The notes beneath the pieces are model-generated. The model was not told the origin of the DNA. It worked only from the letters and a program-made list of their open reading frames with translations, and ran no database searches. 64,000 nt of DNA. Origin: Rhynchospora pubera (Eukaryota > Streptophyta > Magnoliopsida > Poales > Cyperaceae). Below are positions 10,407 to 21,145 of the stretch, piece by piece. Position numbers and translations under genes: made by a program. Where the stretch lies: positions 173,175,955 to 173,239,954 of the forward strand of contig CM051462.1 of assembly GCA_028095005.1 (NCBI GenBank). Reading direction: 5' to 3'. The stretch's first letter is position 1. Each line of letters opens with the position of its first letter.

Positions 10407-12945
10407 ATGGCCGCCGCAGCAGCTGCCAGGTCTGTTCTCCGGCCGGCGGCTATCCTCCGCCGCGCTTCTTCTGTGGCGGAGATGCGCTCCTCCGCTTCTT
10501 CTTTCCGCTTTCCTACACTCCGTCCCTCCGCCACTCGTCGCTTTCTCAGGTAATGAGCTCAGAGGAACCACAACTAAGAGAAAATAACACCTGGCTTCAA
10601 ACTGTTGTCCACGTAATGCTTGACAAACAATAACAAGTTTGTAAGATGTGAAAGTGTTGAGTTGTTTACTTTAGACTGATATTTTATTTTATGACTGTGA
10701 CTTGATAAGGTGTCCAGCTCAGGCGAGCTTCTGCTTGGAGTCCATGCTACCTCTACACAGTGCAAATGCCAGCGCACTTATGACCTCTATGCTCTCTATC
10801 TCCAAATCTGGCTTTGGCTTTCTCTCTCAAGGTACAATTCATATTGTCTCGTCTCTCTTTCTTCTTCAACTGCAGCCAATTTTGAAGAGCAATAAAGGAG
10901 TTATTTACTGTTACTCTGTTGCTAGATCCGGGGGTAACCATTTTTGTTTACAATGGCATCAAATTGGCATTAAATCTCAGTAACTGGTCTAGCCTGACAC
11001 TAAAGAAATGTTTACAGAAATGAAAAAGAGAGAAAATAGCATGTTGTAGTTTTGTTTGCCAATTTTTGATGAATTGTTACAAATTCATTATGTTGACTTA
11101 TTTCTAGATTTGCGGAACTATGTTTGGTAGATTACCCATTTGAATCATTGAATCAGTATGAAATGTTGAATTGGTCAGGATGGGTTTGCGAAAGGTTCTC
11201 AGCTTTGTTGGTCACTTGCGGAATTGTCGACACCTTAGGTCAGGTTGCACTTACAAGCCAACCTGATTAATACTTTAATTAGAAATCAGTTAGAATGTGT
11301 TTGCATATCTGTAAATTTTGTCAAATGAATTGTATCATGCTTGCTCGAAGTCAAGTTGGGTCTAGGTTTGAATAGCCAGCTGTATGGTTCCTATTTCTTT
11401 ACACTGCCTATGGTATGAACTAATATCCAATTGGAAAATTAATTACACCCTTTTTGTCGGTATAATAAGAAGGTCAGCTATTTTGAGTTTTGGTCGACTT
11501 CTGTTGTTGCATGAGTTGCATACTTTCATGTTGTAAAGTGTTTTACCCTCTCTTGTTAAATTTTTAGCTTTATTTTCAATTCAAAAAAAGGAAATATACT
11601 TATCTCGGTACCATCACCAATTCAGTAAATTATTACTAGAGTGAGCAGACACTTTTTGAAAGTTGAAATGGTAAATATTAAGATTTTGAATATTTTATCA
11701 TTATTCTGTTATAACTATAAGAATGTCATGAGAAATTCTATATTTTGTATCTGAATTATTTTGCTGACCTAAAATAAACAATGCAAACATAGAAGTTGAA
11801 TCGTAAAATGTATCGTGTATCGTAGCATTAAGTATCGTATCGTGTATCGTGTATCGTATCGATTCGTTTAAGATACGCTATAATATCCTTAAAATTATGT
11901 AAAATAAGTAATTAGAATTTATATTGAACTATTTTCATTAAAAAAGTTCTAATATCACACTATATCCTTGATAATTCAGGCATCTTTAAATATATTGTAT
12001 AAATATTTACTTAAATTTTATAATATATAATATGTATAAATCATTTACAATTATATTTTATGATATTACACTGTAAAATCTGTATAAATTATACTCATTA
12101 TTAATTATTTTTTATGTATAAATTATTAATCATTATATTTTTTATAATAGCGTAATATATTTTTATAACATTATATTGTATAATCTGAATATATTTTGTA
12201 TAAATTATAAATACTATATTGTATAAAACTATAATCTGTATAAATTGTATTGTATAATAAATGTAGAAAGTATTAAACTATTAATCATTATAGTATAGTA
12301 TTATGCTATATAATTTGTATAAATGATTATTATTATTGTTGTTGTTGTTGTTGTTTGAATCGTTCGTATCTTAAGATACACCCTAGTATCGTAAGTTATG
12401 TATTGTGTATCTTAAGATACACTAAGATACACCGCAATTGAGATACAATGGTCAACATACGTATCGATTGGGCTATGAATCGTATCGTATCGTAAGTTAC
12501 GTATCGTGTATCTTAAGATACTAAATTCTATGAATGCAAATATTTTTGTAACTTGAATCTCATATGCTACAGTAAATTTTAGAATATGCTTGAGGTATGA
12601 GGTAATAGTGCTGTTGTGAAACATTCAAGTACTTAAAGGTAGCATACTTCTCTTCCAAAATGTAGATAGGGTGAAATTTGATGAATGCAAATCCAAAAAA
12701 GGGGTGGAATACTCAAGTTCATTCCATTTTTGGGAACTTTGGAAGGAAATGTACCTACAGTATTGCCAAATATGGGATCTAGTTCCAAAAAAATTTCATT
12801 TTGTCGAATGTCAGTCATGTTATTGTTATTCTTCTTCCATTATTAATGTCCACTGCTAGATGACGAATTTCGTCAGATTTGTACAATGTCACTAATAGTT
12901 TCTTCCTCATTTCTTATTTCAATAGGTGGCAATGATGATGTATAA
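10407..12945 (+). CDS. NFD6: NUCLEAR FUSION DEFECTIVE 6-like organelle protein, 3 exons, 94 aa
   Basis: Exons 10407-10549, 10710-10831 and 12926-12945; 285 nt in one open frame with GT-AG introns. The first ~45 residues (MAAAAAARSVLRPAA, then Arg/Ser-rich with almost no acids) look like a mitochondrial or dual-targeting presequence. The mature part has the family core ESMLPLHSANASALMTSML followed by SISKSG, and ends in GGNDDV. Arabidopsis NFD6 is needed for polar nuclear fusion and acts in mitochondria; that is family knowledge. The last exon has only 20 coding nucleotides and lies 2.1 kb downstream, across an intron that carries an AT-rich repeat. Many family members have alternative C-termini, so reading into intron 2 could be an isoform. 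Confidence 0.88.
11805..12525. mobile_element. AT-rich repeat in the NFD6-like intron, probable hAT-like MITE
   Basis: Both ends of this ~720-bp segment are packed with TATCGT/GTATCGT hexamers (11808-11870 and 12357-12510), and the middle is very AT-rich. The right part has three perfect copies of the 14-bp palindrome GTATCTTAAGATAC (12366, 12407, 12508). Subterminal repeat clusters are typical of hAT and CACTA elements, where transposase binds them. I could not fix exact ends or a target duplication, so the class is tentative. Confidence 0.5.
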
Positions 12946-13850
12946 TTTATAACCTATCAGATATGAAATGGGACATCAGGATAGAAGATCGGAAGTAGTT
13001 CCTTTTGTTGATATTTCAATAGGTTGGAGGCATCACAATAATCTTATGCTGATCTGAATTAATGCGACCATCATCATATAACAGCAGAACACCTTTCTTC
13101 TTCTCTACTTTAGTTAATCTTTACGTTTTTTTTTTTTTTTACCCTCTCGTTGAGTATCCTTGCTCGATAGCATGTAGGACGATATTTTGTTTTCTAGCCC
13201 TCTCTTCTGCTGATTTGTTTTTGGAATGACATGATTAATGTACCAGGGAATACCCTGAAAAATCTTTTTTTAATGCCTTTATTTATCTTATTATTTATTG
13301 ATCCCCTGGGGCATGTATAGATAAGATACTGTTTCATTTGATTCCGTTGCAAGAACATGAGCAAGGTCTGTTGAATATATGAAATTCAATGTGTATAGTT
13401 GGGATATATGAAATTCAATACATAAGCATAGTTCAAAAATATCATTGGATCATTAACAAAAAAAAAAAAAACTCTGCCTCCAATAATTCTTTGATCACAA
13501 TGTAAGCAAAAATAATAAGTCTCTAATTCTGCCAGAAATAATGGACAAAAGCTATAAGCATGTCAGGATTCTGAGCTTTCTCGAAAATCTTCTACATGCA
13601 AAAGATGATAAACCATTATGGTATAGCAAAGACATCAACTGAAATTCAGTTAGATTTCATATCTAGTCATACAACATACAACATAACCAGCTTAATGCTA
13701 TAATTTTAGTCAACAAAAACCATCCATAATTTTCAGATACGTCCCACCAGAACACACAGGTGAAAGATCACAAAAGTAAGAATTTAATACCATAACATTT
13801 ACCCTTTTTTAGACCAAACAAAATTATTTGCTAGCCTGTTTCTGGAATCT
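12946..13850. other. 3' flank between convergent genes
   Basis: The 3' ends of the NFD6-like gene (plus) and the OB-fold gene (minus) meet here. Beyond poly-T (13125-13140) and poly-A (13460-13472) runs I see no gene, repeat or RNA structure. Confidence 0.5.
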
Positions 13851-14913
13851 TTACTCAACTACATGCACCAATTCATACTCCACAAGTGACAAATTGTTAT
13901 CTTCTTTTACTGTAAAGTTAGCTGGTTCTGTTACCTCCAGGCGTCCCCACTTATCAACAGCTAGCCTCATGGAGCCCTTAAACATGTCAATTTTTGCATT
14001 GCGAATTATTGCCGTTGCACCAGGTTGCAACATATCAACTGTCGTAAGCAAAGTTTGCGTTAATTCAGACAAACATAATATCAATGTTAGCTTACTATAA
14101 GTTTGCAACTTAATGCACAATGTAGATTTTTGCTTTGTAAGTTACAAAATACATCTATTATTCTCATCAAGCATTTCGAAATAATCAACAGCAACAAATA
14201 TGATTCTTCTAAACTTGCCAAGGAGATGGCAAACCAACAATAAGGGGCCTCTTCATTATTATTTATAAAGATCTCATGGTGTATATGTGACAGTACAAGA
14301 ACAAAACCTAGTGTTATTGGTCAAAACAACATATCAATTACTGATACCAACCGAACTATCACTTCCAAAATTCAATGCATAAATCAGGCGTGAATAATAT
14401 TACTGTGGATCAAATGACGGACTAATTTTGTCATATTTTGTCCTATTTTAGACTATTTCTCAGAAATTCAAACACTAATCATCACTGACATGGACAGATC
14501 GGATCTGAATTTGCCTAGCAATTTACAAAATGATGAACTATATAAACTGCAACATACTCCAGATCTACAAAAATTTCAACCAGCACAACCAAAATTCACT
14601 GAAACTCAGGAAAAGGATGAATCTATATTCGATCAGTAAACCCAAAACGGAGTGAAGACAATCGGATCAGATCTAACTAACCTTGTTCGTTCCTGGCAGT
14701 GAAGACAATGACACCGGTCTCATCTCCGACGATGCACTCAGCGATACGCGTGGGACGAGCACTAGAGGCGGCAGTGGGTCGCGCCTTTTGAAGCACCGTT
14801 TTGGAGCTGACCACCTTCACAGTCAATGTGTGACCGCTTGTGCCTGGTTTGAGCTGATCTACCTTGATGAAAACTGGCTTCCTCAGAGCTGGCCTCTCAC
14901 CTTGCGTCGCCAT
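13851..14913 (-). CDS. At4g28440-like OB-fold nucleic-acid-binding protein, 2 exons, 139 aa
   Basis: Exon 1 is 14913-14682 and exon 2 is 14038-13851; 420 nt, GT-AG intron in phase 1. The N-terminus (RKPVFIKVDQLKPGTSGHTL, then VKVVSS) begins the OB-fold barrel. It continues through RIAECIVGDETG and FTARNEQ|V to MFKGSMRLAVDKWGRLE and the C-terminal SLVEYELVHVVE, matching Arabidopsis At4g28440. The fold resembles SOSS-B/hSSB single-strand binding proteins, so binding of ssDNA or RNA is the likely activity; the plant role is not established. An in-frame upstream Met at 15003 exists, but its 30-residue extension is hydrophobic/basic and absent from the family, so 14913 is preferred. Confidence 0.92.
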
Positions 14914-15017
14914 GAAATGAAATGGAGGTAATTGGGTATGGATCGGAGGAGAGAAGAGAAAAGAGCTTAGGTGCGAATCGAGGTAAACCCTAGTTAGGAA
15001 CAATCCGGATTCGCTGT
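14914..15017 (-). promoter_or_regulatory. 5' UTR and proximal promoter of the OB-fold gene
   Basis: CT-rich on the minus strand (CTCTTTTCTCTTCTCTCC and similar), as expected for a plant 5' UTR. No TATA box is evident. It abuts the hairpin-bearing repeat at 15018-15190. Confidence 0.4.
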
Positions 15018-15190
15018 TGCGCTACACCGCGTGTCGCGCACTACGAGCCGTCTGATCTTGATCGGACGGTTCACTTTTTACGGGCCTACCAATCTAGGTT
15101 ACATGCACGGGGCTCCCTTGTCCATTGGATTTTAATCAAACGGCCAGCATACCGCGCGACACGCTGTGTCGCGCGGCAGCTGATCTCAAT
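15018..15190. repeat. Small repeat with GC-rich hairpin ends
   Basis: The right end holds a perfect hairpin at 15152-15176: arm CCGCGCGACAC, loop GCT, complementary arm GTGTCGCGCGG. The left end has a related sequence, ACCGCGTGTCGCGC (15026-15039). Between them are GATCTTGATCGGACGG and AATCAAACGGCC, themselves imperfect inverted repeats. The segment looks like a MITE or foldback unit lodged just upstream of the OB-fold gene. Confidence 0.5.
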
Positions 15191-15394
15191 TTTAGTTAGG
15201 AATGGAATCGAAGAGGAGAGAAGGAAAAAAAAAAAGGTTTGGCTCGGTTATTTACTTATTTTAATTAAGGAGCTCAAGCATTGCATTGCATTAATTGGGG
15301 TTAGTATAATATAATATATTTATTTATTTATTTATTTGTGTTACGTTGCACCATAAGACCAGTGTAAGAATTTATTGCGTTTAACAACGGGTCT

Positions 15395-15680
15395 GGTGGG
15401 TACGGGTGCAGAACGTGTCTAACGGCAACGGAACGAGACTTTTCGTTTGTCATTCCGTTTATGATAACGGTATGTATCAGTTGATTCGTTAACTATTTCG
15501 TTTGGATGAAACGTCACGGAACATATATATTTACGTTGTATTTCATCCAAACGAATGACGAAATGTGTTTCGTTTACCGTTTTGTCTTTAAAATATATTG
15601 AAATTTCATACCAGTTTACCGTTCCGTTTAGACGGAACGTACACGAAAAACGGTACATGACATACCGTTTGCACCCTACT
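15395..15680. mobile_element. Possible hAT-type MITE or fragment
   Basis: The ends are loosely inverted: GGGTGCAGAACG on the left, and GTTTGCACCCT on the right, whose complement is AGGGTGCAAAC. The interior is rich in AACGG/CCGTT and GGAACG motifs in both orientations. hAT relatives often begin C/TAGGG(T)GCAAACGG. No convincing 8-bp target duplication was found. An ORF on the minus strand (15419-15724) shows no family resemblance. Confidence 0.35.
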
Positions 15681-16470
15681 AGTGGGATGGAAATATCAAA
15701 TATGGAATGGGGGTAGGTAGACACTGTGCCTCTTTAAATCATGAATGAATAAATGAATGGATTAAATTTTCAGAAGGATAAAAATTTAATCAATGAATTG
15801 ACCGTTTGCGTTAGTCGATATCAATTTTTTTGGTATTAATTTGTTTACCATATCAATGAATATTTGATGTAATTAATTCTCTATTAATAATTTCATAATA
15901 TAAAATTCAGATAATAAATGAGAAATAAAGCCGATACTTTTTCCTTTGTGACAATTTTCCACAATGCATCTCAGAGCGTGCAATTTTCATTTTTATCGTC
16001 CATATCATTCTTGTTTTTGTTAAAATAATGGGCTTAACACGCTTGGGCGTTGGGCCTAGGCGCTAGGCGGCAGTCGGAAGGCCCTAAATTTGACAAGTGC
16101 GGGAATTTTTTCTGATAAATACAATCAAACTAGAAGGCAATCAAACAATCAAGTTTTAAAATAGAAAGGATTTTTTGTCTTAAAAAAGAAAAAACACGTC
16201 TCCTGATCCATGCACCCCCATCTCCTCCCCTCCCCTCTTTTCCGTCTCTCCCCTTCCCCGCCATCTCCTGTGTCGATCTATCTTCTCTGCTGTCCATCTA
16301 CTATCTCTCCCACGTCGTTCCATCACCCCATATGACTCCTTCCCCTTTCCTCTTCCCACACTCCCTCCCCTCTTTCTTCCTCTTGTCCATTTTCTTCCAT
16401 GAACCTTCCTCTCGTCCTCTCTTTCTTGTTTTCGTATATGAATTTTTTTTTCCGCAAGATACTTTCTTAT
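15681..16470. other. Intergenic DNA, no gene seen
   Basis: AT-rich sequence with a GGCGTTGGGCCTAGGCGCTA-type palindromic patch near 16046-16070 and a pyrimidine-rich stretch at 16195-16400. Neither has a clear coding or structural reading. Confidence 0.4.
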
Positions 16471-16479
16471 ATTTCTTAT

Positions 16480-17270
16480 TTACTCCCTTAAAATATATTA
16501 GTTAATTTCTTATTTATATTATTTACTCCCGTAGATATTAGTCACTCCTTCTAATCAATTACAAATTTAGACATATTAGTTACTCCCTTATATTTTTTAT
16601 TTATTTTTTAAAAATATATTAGTACTCCCGTATGTATATTATTTACTCCCTGTAGATATTAGTTACCCCTTCTAATCAACTACAAATTTCGACAAATTAG
16701 TTACTTCCTTATATTTCTTATTTACTCACTTAAAATATATTAGTTACTCTCTTATGTATATTATTTACTTCCTGTAGATATTAGTTACTCCTTCTAATCA
16801 ACTACAAATTTCGATATATTAGTTACTCCCTTAAAAATATTAGTTACTCCCTTATGTATATTATTTACTCTATGTAGATATTAGTAATCAACTACAAATT
16901 TCGACATATTAGTTACTTCCTTATACTTCTTATTTACTATATTAAAATATATTAGTTACTCTCTTATGTATATTATTTACTCCCTGTAGATATTAGTTAC
17001 TCCTTCTAATCAACTACAAATTTCGACATATTAGTTACTCCCTTAATATATTAGTTACTCTCTTATGTATATTATTTACTCTCTTTAGATATTAGTAATA
17101 AACTACAAATTTCGACATATTAGTTACTCCCTTATACTCTTTATTTATTTCCTTAAAATATATTAGTTACTCGTATGTTATTTACTTCCTGTAGATATTA
17201 GTTACTCCTTTTAGTTACTCCCTTATTTTTAATAAATACTCTTTTTCACTATTTTAGTTACTTCCATACA
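16480..17270. repeat. Degenerate ~120-bp minisatellite
   Basis: Repeated phrases TAGTTACTCC, TCTAATCAACTACAAATTTC, TTATGTATATTATTTACTC and TGTAGATATTAGTTACTCC recur in the same order. The anchor CTTCTAATCAAC starts near 16550, 16671, 16792 and 17009 (~120-bp spacing), and shorter units lie between these. At least six units are present, some with internal deletions. Confidence 0.8.
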
Positions 17271-17558
17271 TAAATTACATTGTACACGTTTGTTCTAAAT
17301 TTTTTCTTCATATTTTTCGTGTCTTTCCTCTCCCAAATTAGACAGAATCAAGACAAAGAACATCAATAATCTAGAACAAAACGTGATAATTGACCCATTA
17401 TATATGGATATAGACAAAAAACAATCTGATCCCTTATAACATTTAAATAGTTCCAATTAATTATCTTATCCATGCAATTTTAATTGACCAATTGGTGATA
17501 ACAAAAACATCAATAACAGTTATTAACTAAACATTTCATCTCTTATTGAAATAATCTA
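17271..17558. other. AT-rich spacer, nothing recognised
   Basis: No coding or structural signal between the minisatellite and the MITE. Confidence 0.4.
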
Positions 17559-17706
17559 GGCTCCGTTTGGATTCCATTTGGGAAGAAGGGAAAAATGGAA
17601 TAAGAAAATAAATTTATTATAAACAATTCAAATTCTTCACAAAGTTACACACTTCCCAATACTTCTTCCCTTCTTCCCTTATTCCCACACCTATCCAAAC
17701 GGAGCC
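17559..17706. mobile_element. Tourist-like MITE, copy 1 (148 bp)
   Basis: Terminal inverted repeat GGCTCCGTTTGGAT ... ATCCAAACGGAGCC, flanked by CTA on both sides (17556-17558, 17707-17709), a 3-bp duplication as in PIF/Harbinger elements. A same-length relative lies at 23472-23619. Confidence 0.85.
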
Positions 17707-19015
17707 CTAATCATTCTAACTTATCTCTTAATCTTGATTGATGCTACGTTTTAGACCAAGATCAGGACCTATGTTTATCAATCAAGAAAAGAAATAAAAT
17801 GATTTCAAAGAAATTTGAACTTATCAAAAGAAATCACACTCTAACTGATGCTATGCTTCGTATTAGAACAAGATTACAATATAAAAATGAAGATCAACAA
17901 ATGAAGCCTAGTCTTAACTGATGGTACACTTTAGACTAAGGACAAGGCTTGCATCAGCCGATTGAAAATTAAAAGGACAAGAAACAAACATATTTAAAAG
18001 AGAATTTAAACTATTAGACAATAAACACTCTAATGCTACGCTTCAAATTAGAGTTAGAAGTCGACACACAAAGCAAGAGAGAGCTTCAGCAAGGACTTCA
18101 ATCAATAACTTTCAATTTCATTACAAACTAGTTCTTTAGATTTCGTGTTTACACTAATTATCTTCTATTCTTTTACAAATCTCTATTCTAGCTATTTTGT
18201 TTCTATCTATCTTTCTTTCATTCTCACTATGCACATCAAAGTTTTTGTACAATTGTCTAACATACTCTTTGTTTGAGTTATGTCCTAGAAGTCAATATTT
18301 TAATAACTTAATATTAGTTTATATTATTGGTGATATTTGATAATTTGTTTCTAGAGTTTATTATTGACAGACCATTCAGGTTGACGATCTGAATTGTAGA
18401 TCTCTATGAATCATTAATTAAAATGATAATAATAAATCTAAATCGTTCATAATCTTGATAATTAACAAGGAACATTAATCTAAGTTATATATTAAATCTC
18501 GTGGCCGCTTTAGTTGTCCGAATTAGTCCCTCCTCGAAATTAATCTTAGCCGTTCAAATTTTTCCGCTGATCGATCGATCTGATTCGTTAATCAATTTAT
18601 TTCTCCTCTCTTCTTTCTTGTCAACAACAGAGAAATAGACATACGTAATTTACTTGGCCCTTCCCTTCTCTGCCTCCACCTCCTCCCATGTCGACCTCGC
18701 AGACTCACACATCCCATCCCTTCTTTCACACGTTCCCTCATGCTGCCTATCCGCCGCTGCCTCCTCTTCCGTCGATCCGGCCCCACCCCATCTTCTCTGA
18801 CAAATTCGCACCACCCCAAAATTATATATATCTTTTATAAGTTTAGATATAATACATATAATTTTGACGCAATTTACGAATGGTTTAGTTATTAATATTC
18901 TTAGTACATTTATGAAACATTATTTGAAAAAACTGAAGGTTCAATCTTTGAGCATTAAATATTGAGTAATGCTAGAATCAAACATATAGGACGTCAAATA
19001 CGATCCAAACGTAAA
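17707..19015. other. Intergenic DNA, degenerate repeats
   Basis: At 17735-18070 phrases such as TGATGCTACG...TTAGA and GACAAG recur irregularly, suggesting an old tandem repeat. The rest is AT-rich without genes; the pyrimidine-rich patch at 18640-18790 shows no coding signal I trust. Confidence 0.4.
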
Positions 19016-19067
19016 AACACAACTACCAGGTTATATGCACTGGCAATGGCATTTGCTATCACAAAAT
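19016..19067 (-). pseudogene. 51-bp duplicate of CASP-like exon 2
   Basis: This segment repeats about 51 bp of the CASP-like gene's second exon (20620-20670) with one visible mismatch and in the same orientation, but nothing around it continues the gene. It corresponds to the second transmembrane segment (ITNAIASAYNLVVV in the parent). It is a gene fragment about 0.8 kb downstream of the parent's stop codon. Confidence 0.75.
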
Positions 19068-19877
19068 TCCAAAAAAAGTTCTAATTAGATTTCGAATCCT
19101 CAATAAAATCCGCTTCTAAATGCTGGATCAAAAATTAGATTTTGTTTTAGTTGTATATGAACCACCAAAAACCTACTCAATTTACCGAACGACGAAACAA
19201 GAATTTTCTTTTCACCTAATTGTCAAGTTTTCTAAATGAGCGAGGATGTTTACGCCGTTTGTTTCCTAGTACTGTATGCAATTAAATCAATTCAACTTTG
19301 ATAAATGGGCCTTTAATGGAAACTTGGCATTGTTAGGTAGCAGTGTAGCACCGGACAAAGTTAGCTTACCAAACTCAACCTCGCTAAAACTATCAACAGC
19401 TAGCAACGCCATTTTACACACTTGTATGATGAAACACAACGTCACCCACAATAGTATGATTGAAATTACTTTTCTGTTCAATGATAATTCAATTTTCAAT
19501 TCAAATTATCAAATTTACTAAGAACTATTTAAAATTATTGTCGTAAAATTTGTTAACACAGGGATGAGGAGAACTCTGTTGTTGTCTGTCATTTAAAAGT
19601 GATATTAAGTAGGAATCCATTATAACATGAAATAATCTTTTTGTTTGCACAAAGCGGCAAAAGTAGCCTTATGGAATACAGGGCACAATATATTTATAGC
19701 TGCAACAGAGCCTACACAATTCCGAGTTTCATTAAATGGAATATTTGCATTCACAACATACCAGTTGAAACTCAGATTTTAATCTAAGCAGAACAATCAA
19801 CTGAAAACCAGAACTATATTCACCATGTAAATTGAAAGAAAAAACATAAAAGGAAATAAAATTTAAAAACCGAAAAC
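19068..19877. other. 3' flank of the CASP-like gene
   Basis: Mostly AT-rich. The overlapping ORFs at 19276-19521 (+) and 19287-19499 (-) have no recognisable domain. The minus reading resembles a stray exon fragment, but I cannot assign it. Confidence 0.35.
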
Positions 19878-21145
19878 CTAACGACAGGCATGTAGGTCGA
19901 GGCTGACGATTTTAAAGATGTTGTACAACATGAATAGCACAAAAACGATGAGACCAACAAAGGCAGAGATGAGCGACCCCGATACGTGATCACAGTAAGC
20001 CTGTATTTGATTACAAATTGGTAGCCATCCTGCATGGGCATTGCCATGTTTCCCCAGCTCGGAGATTGCACCAGTGGCGGCCATGGCACCAGTTAAGAGC
20101 ATTGCCATAATCTAGTTGACAAGATCAGAAAATAAAGGGAACTTAGTGGTGAAATCTTTTCAATTATACTCCAATGTGGCAACTACTAGTCTTATACTAG
20201 AGGTATAGAATTACTTGAAATATGCGCTTGTCTTCTAAATTACAATAATTAAAGTATCATAATGAAAATCTCTATAATTTCAATATATATGAAAATTTTG
20301 TCTTGTTAAAAAATTTTCTGTAATTGTAAACTAGTTGCAAGCTAAACAACTTGGAAACAGGGAGAATTGAATGAAGTAGCTAGCTCAATTCATTAATTTT
20401 GAACCAAATAATTAATATAATATGCCAAATTGCCAATCATAAAAATGTGTCATGTACATTTCTTTTAGTTATCTGTTTAGTTGAACTCAAAGCTTTGCAC
20501 ATATAATAGAATCATAATTAATAATCAAAGAATATGCTGAAATGAAAAGTTTAGTCATAGCAAAAACATACGGTATCACACATGATAACAAGTCCAGAAA
20601 GAGGGCTTCCAGTAGGAACAAACACAACTACCAGGTTATATGCACTGGCAATGGCATTTGTTATCACAAAAAATCTGCAACAAAAATACATTAAAGTTTT
20701 AAGTAGAAAATGAACAATTTTTCTTTACTAAAAGAAAACAATAAATGATGCACATCGTGGGTTTCCTCAGTGATTATTTTGCATCAATTTGTATGAACTG
20801 TGAAAACTCAAAAAAAAAATAATAATAATAATAAATAAATAACAAAAATGGAAGAGAGACAAAAGTAAAGCAAAATTCTTCCCATTCCGGTACCAGACAG
20901 GTGTATATACTAAGATGCGATATAATTTATCATAAAAAAAAAAAACGTTATAATTTGCAAGACAATTGCAAATTAGGTAATTGTAAGTACTTGAATGAAG
21001 GTGTATATTGAAACTTGGCCTCCATGGTTATTCCAAAGAAGTTGGTTGAGTAGTGGCTAGTTGCCATTATGATTGCCGCCACTGCGCATGCGGCCGCTAT
21101 GCCGACTCTCACGAAAATAAAGATACTTCTCAACGCCTTGCTCAT
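19878..21145 (-). CDS. CASP-like membrane protein (CASPL1 type), 3 exons, 163 aa
   Basis: Exons 21145-20991, 20674-20572 and 20111-19878; 492 nt, GT-AG introns, frame kept. Four hydrophobic segments can be seen: IFVRVGIAAACAVAAIIMA (TM1), FFVITNAIASAYNLVVVF (TM2), IMAMLLTGAMAATGAI (TM3) and LISAFVGLIVFVLFMLY (TM4). The extracellular loop before TM4 carries the conserved KHGNAHAGWLPIC, then AYC. This is the DUF588/MARVEL-related CASP family, which marks plasma-membrane domains and diffusion barriers such as the Casparian strip; CASP-likes have wider and mostly unknown roles. It has a short cytosolic N-terminus and is slightly shorter than most relatives (~180-200 aa). No lesion is visible. Confidence 0.9.

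Noticed and set aside
15419..15724. 101-codon minus-strand ORF in a possible MITE
   Set aside because: Composition follows the repeated ACGG/CCGTT motifs; no transposase motif.
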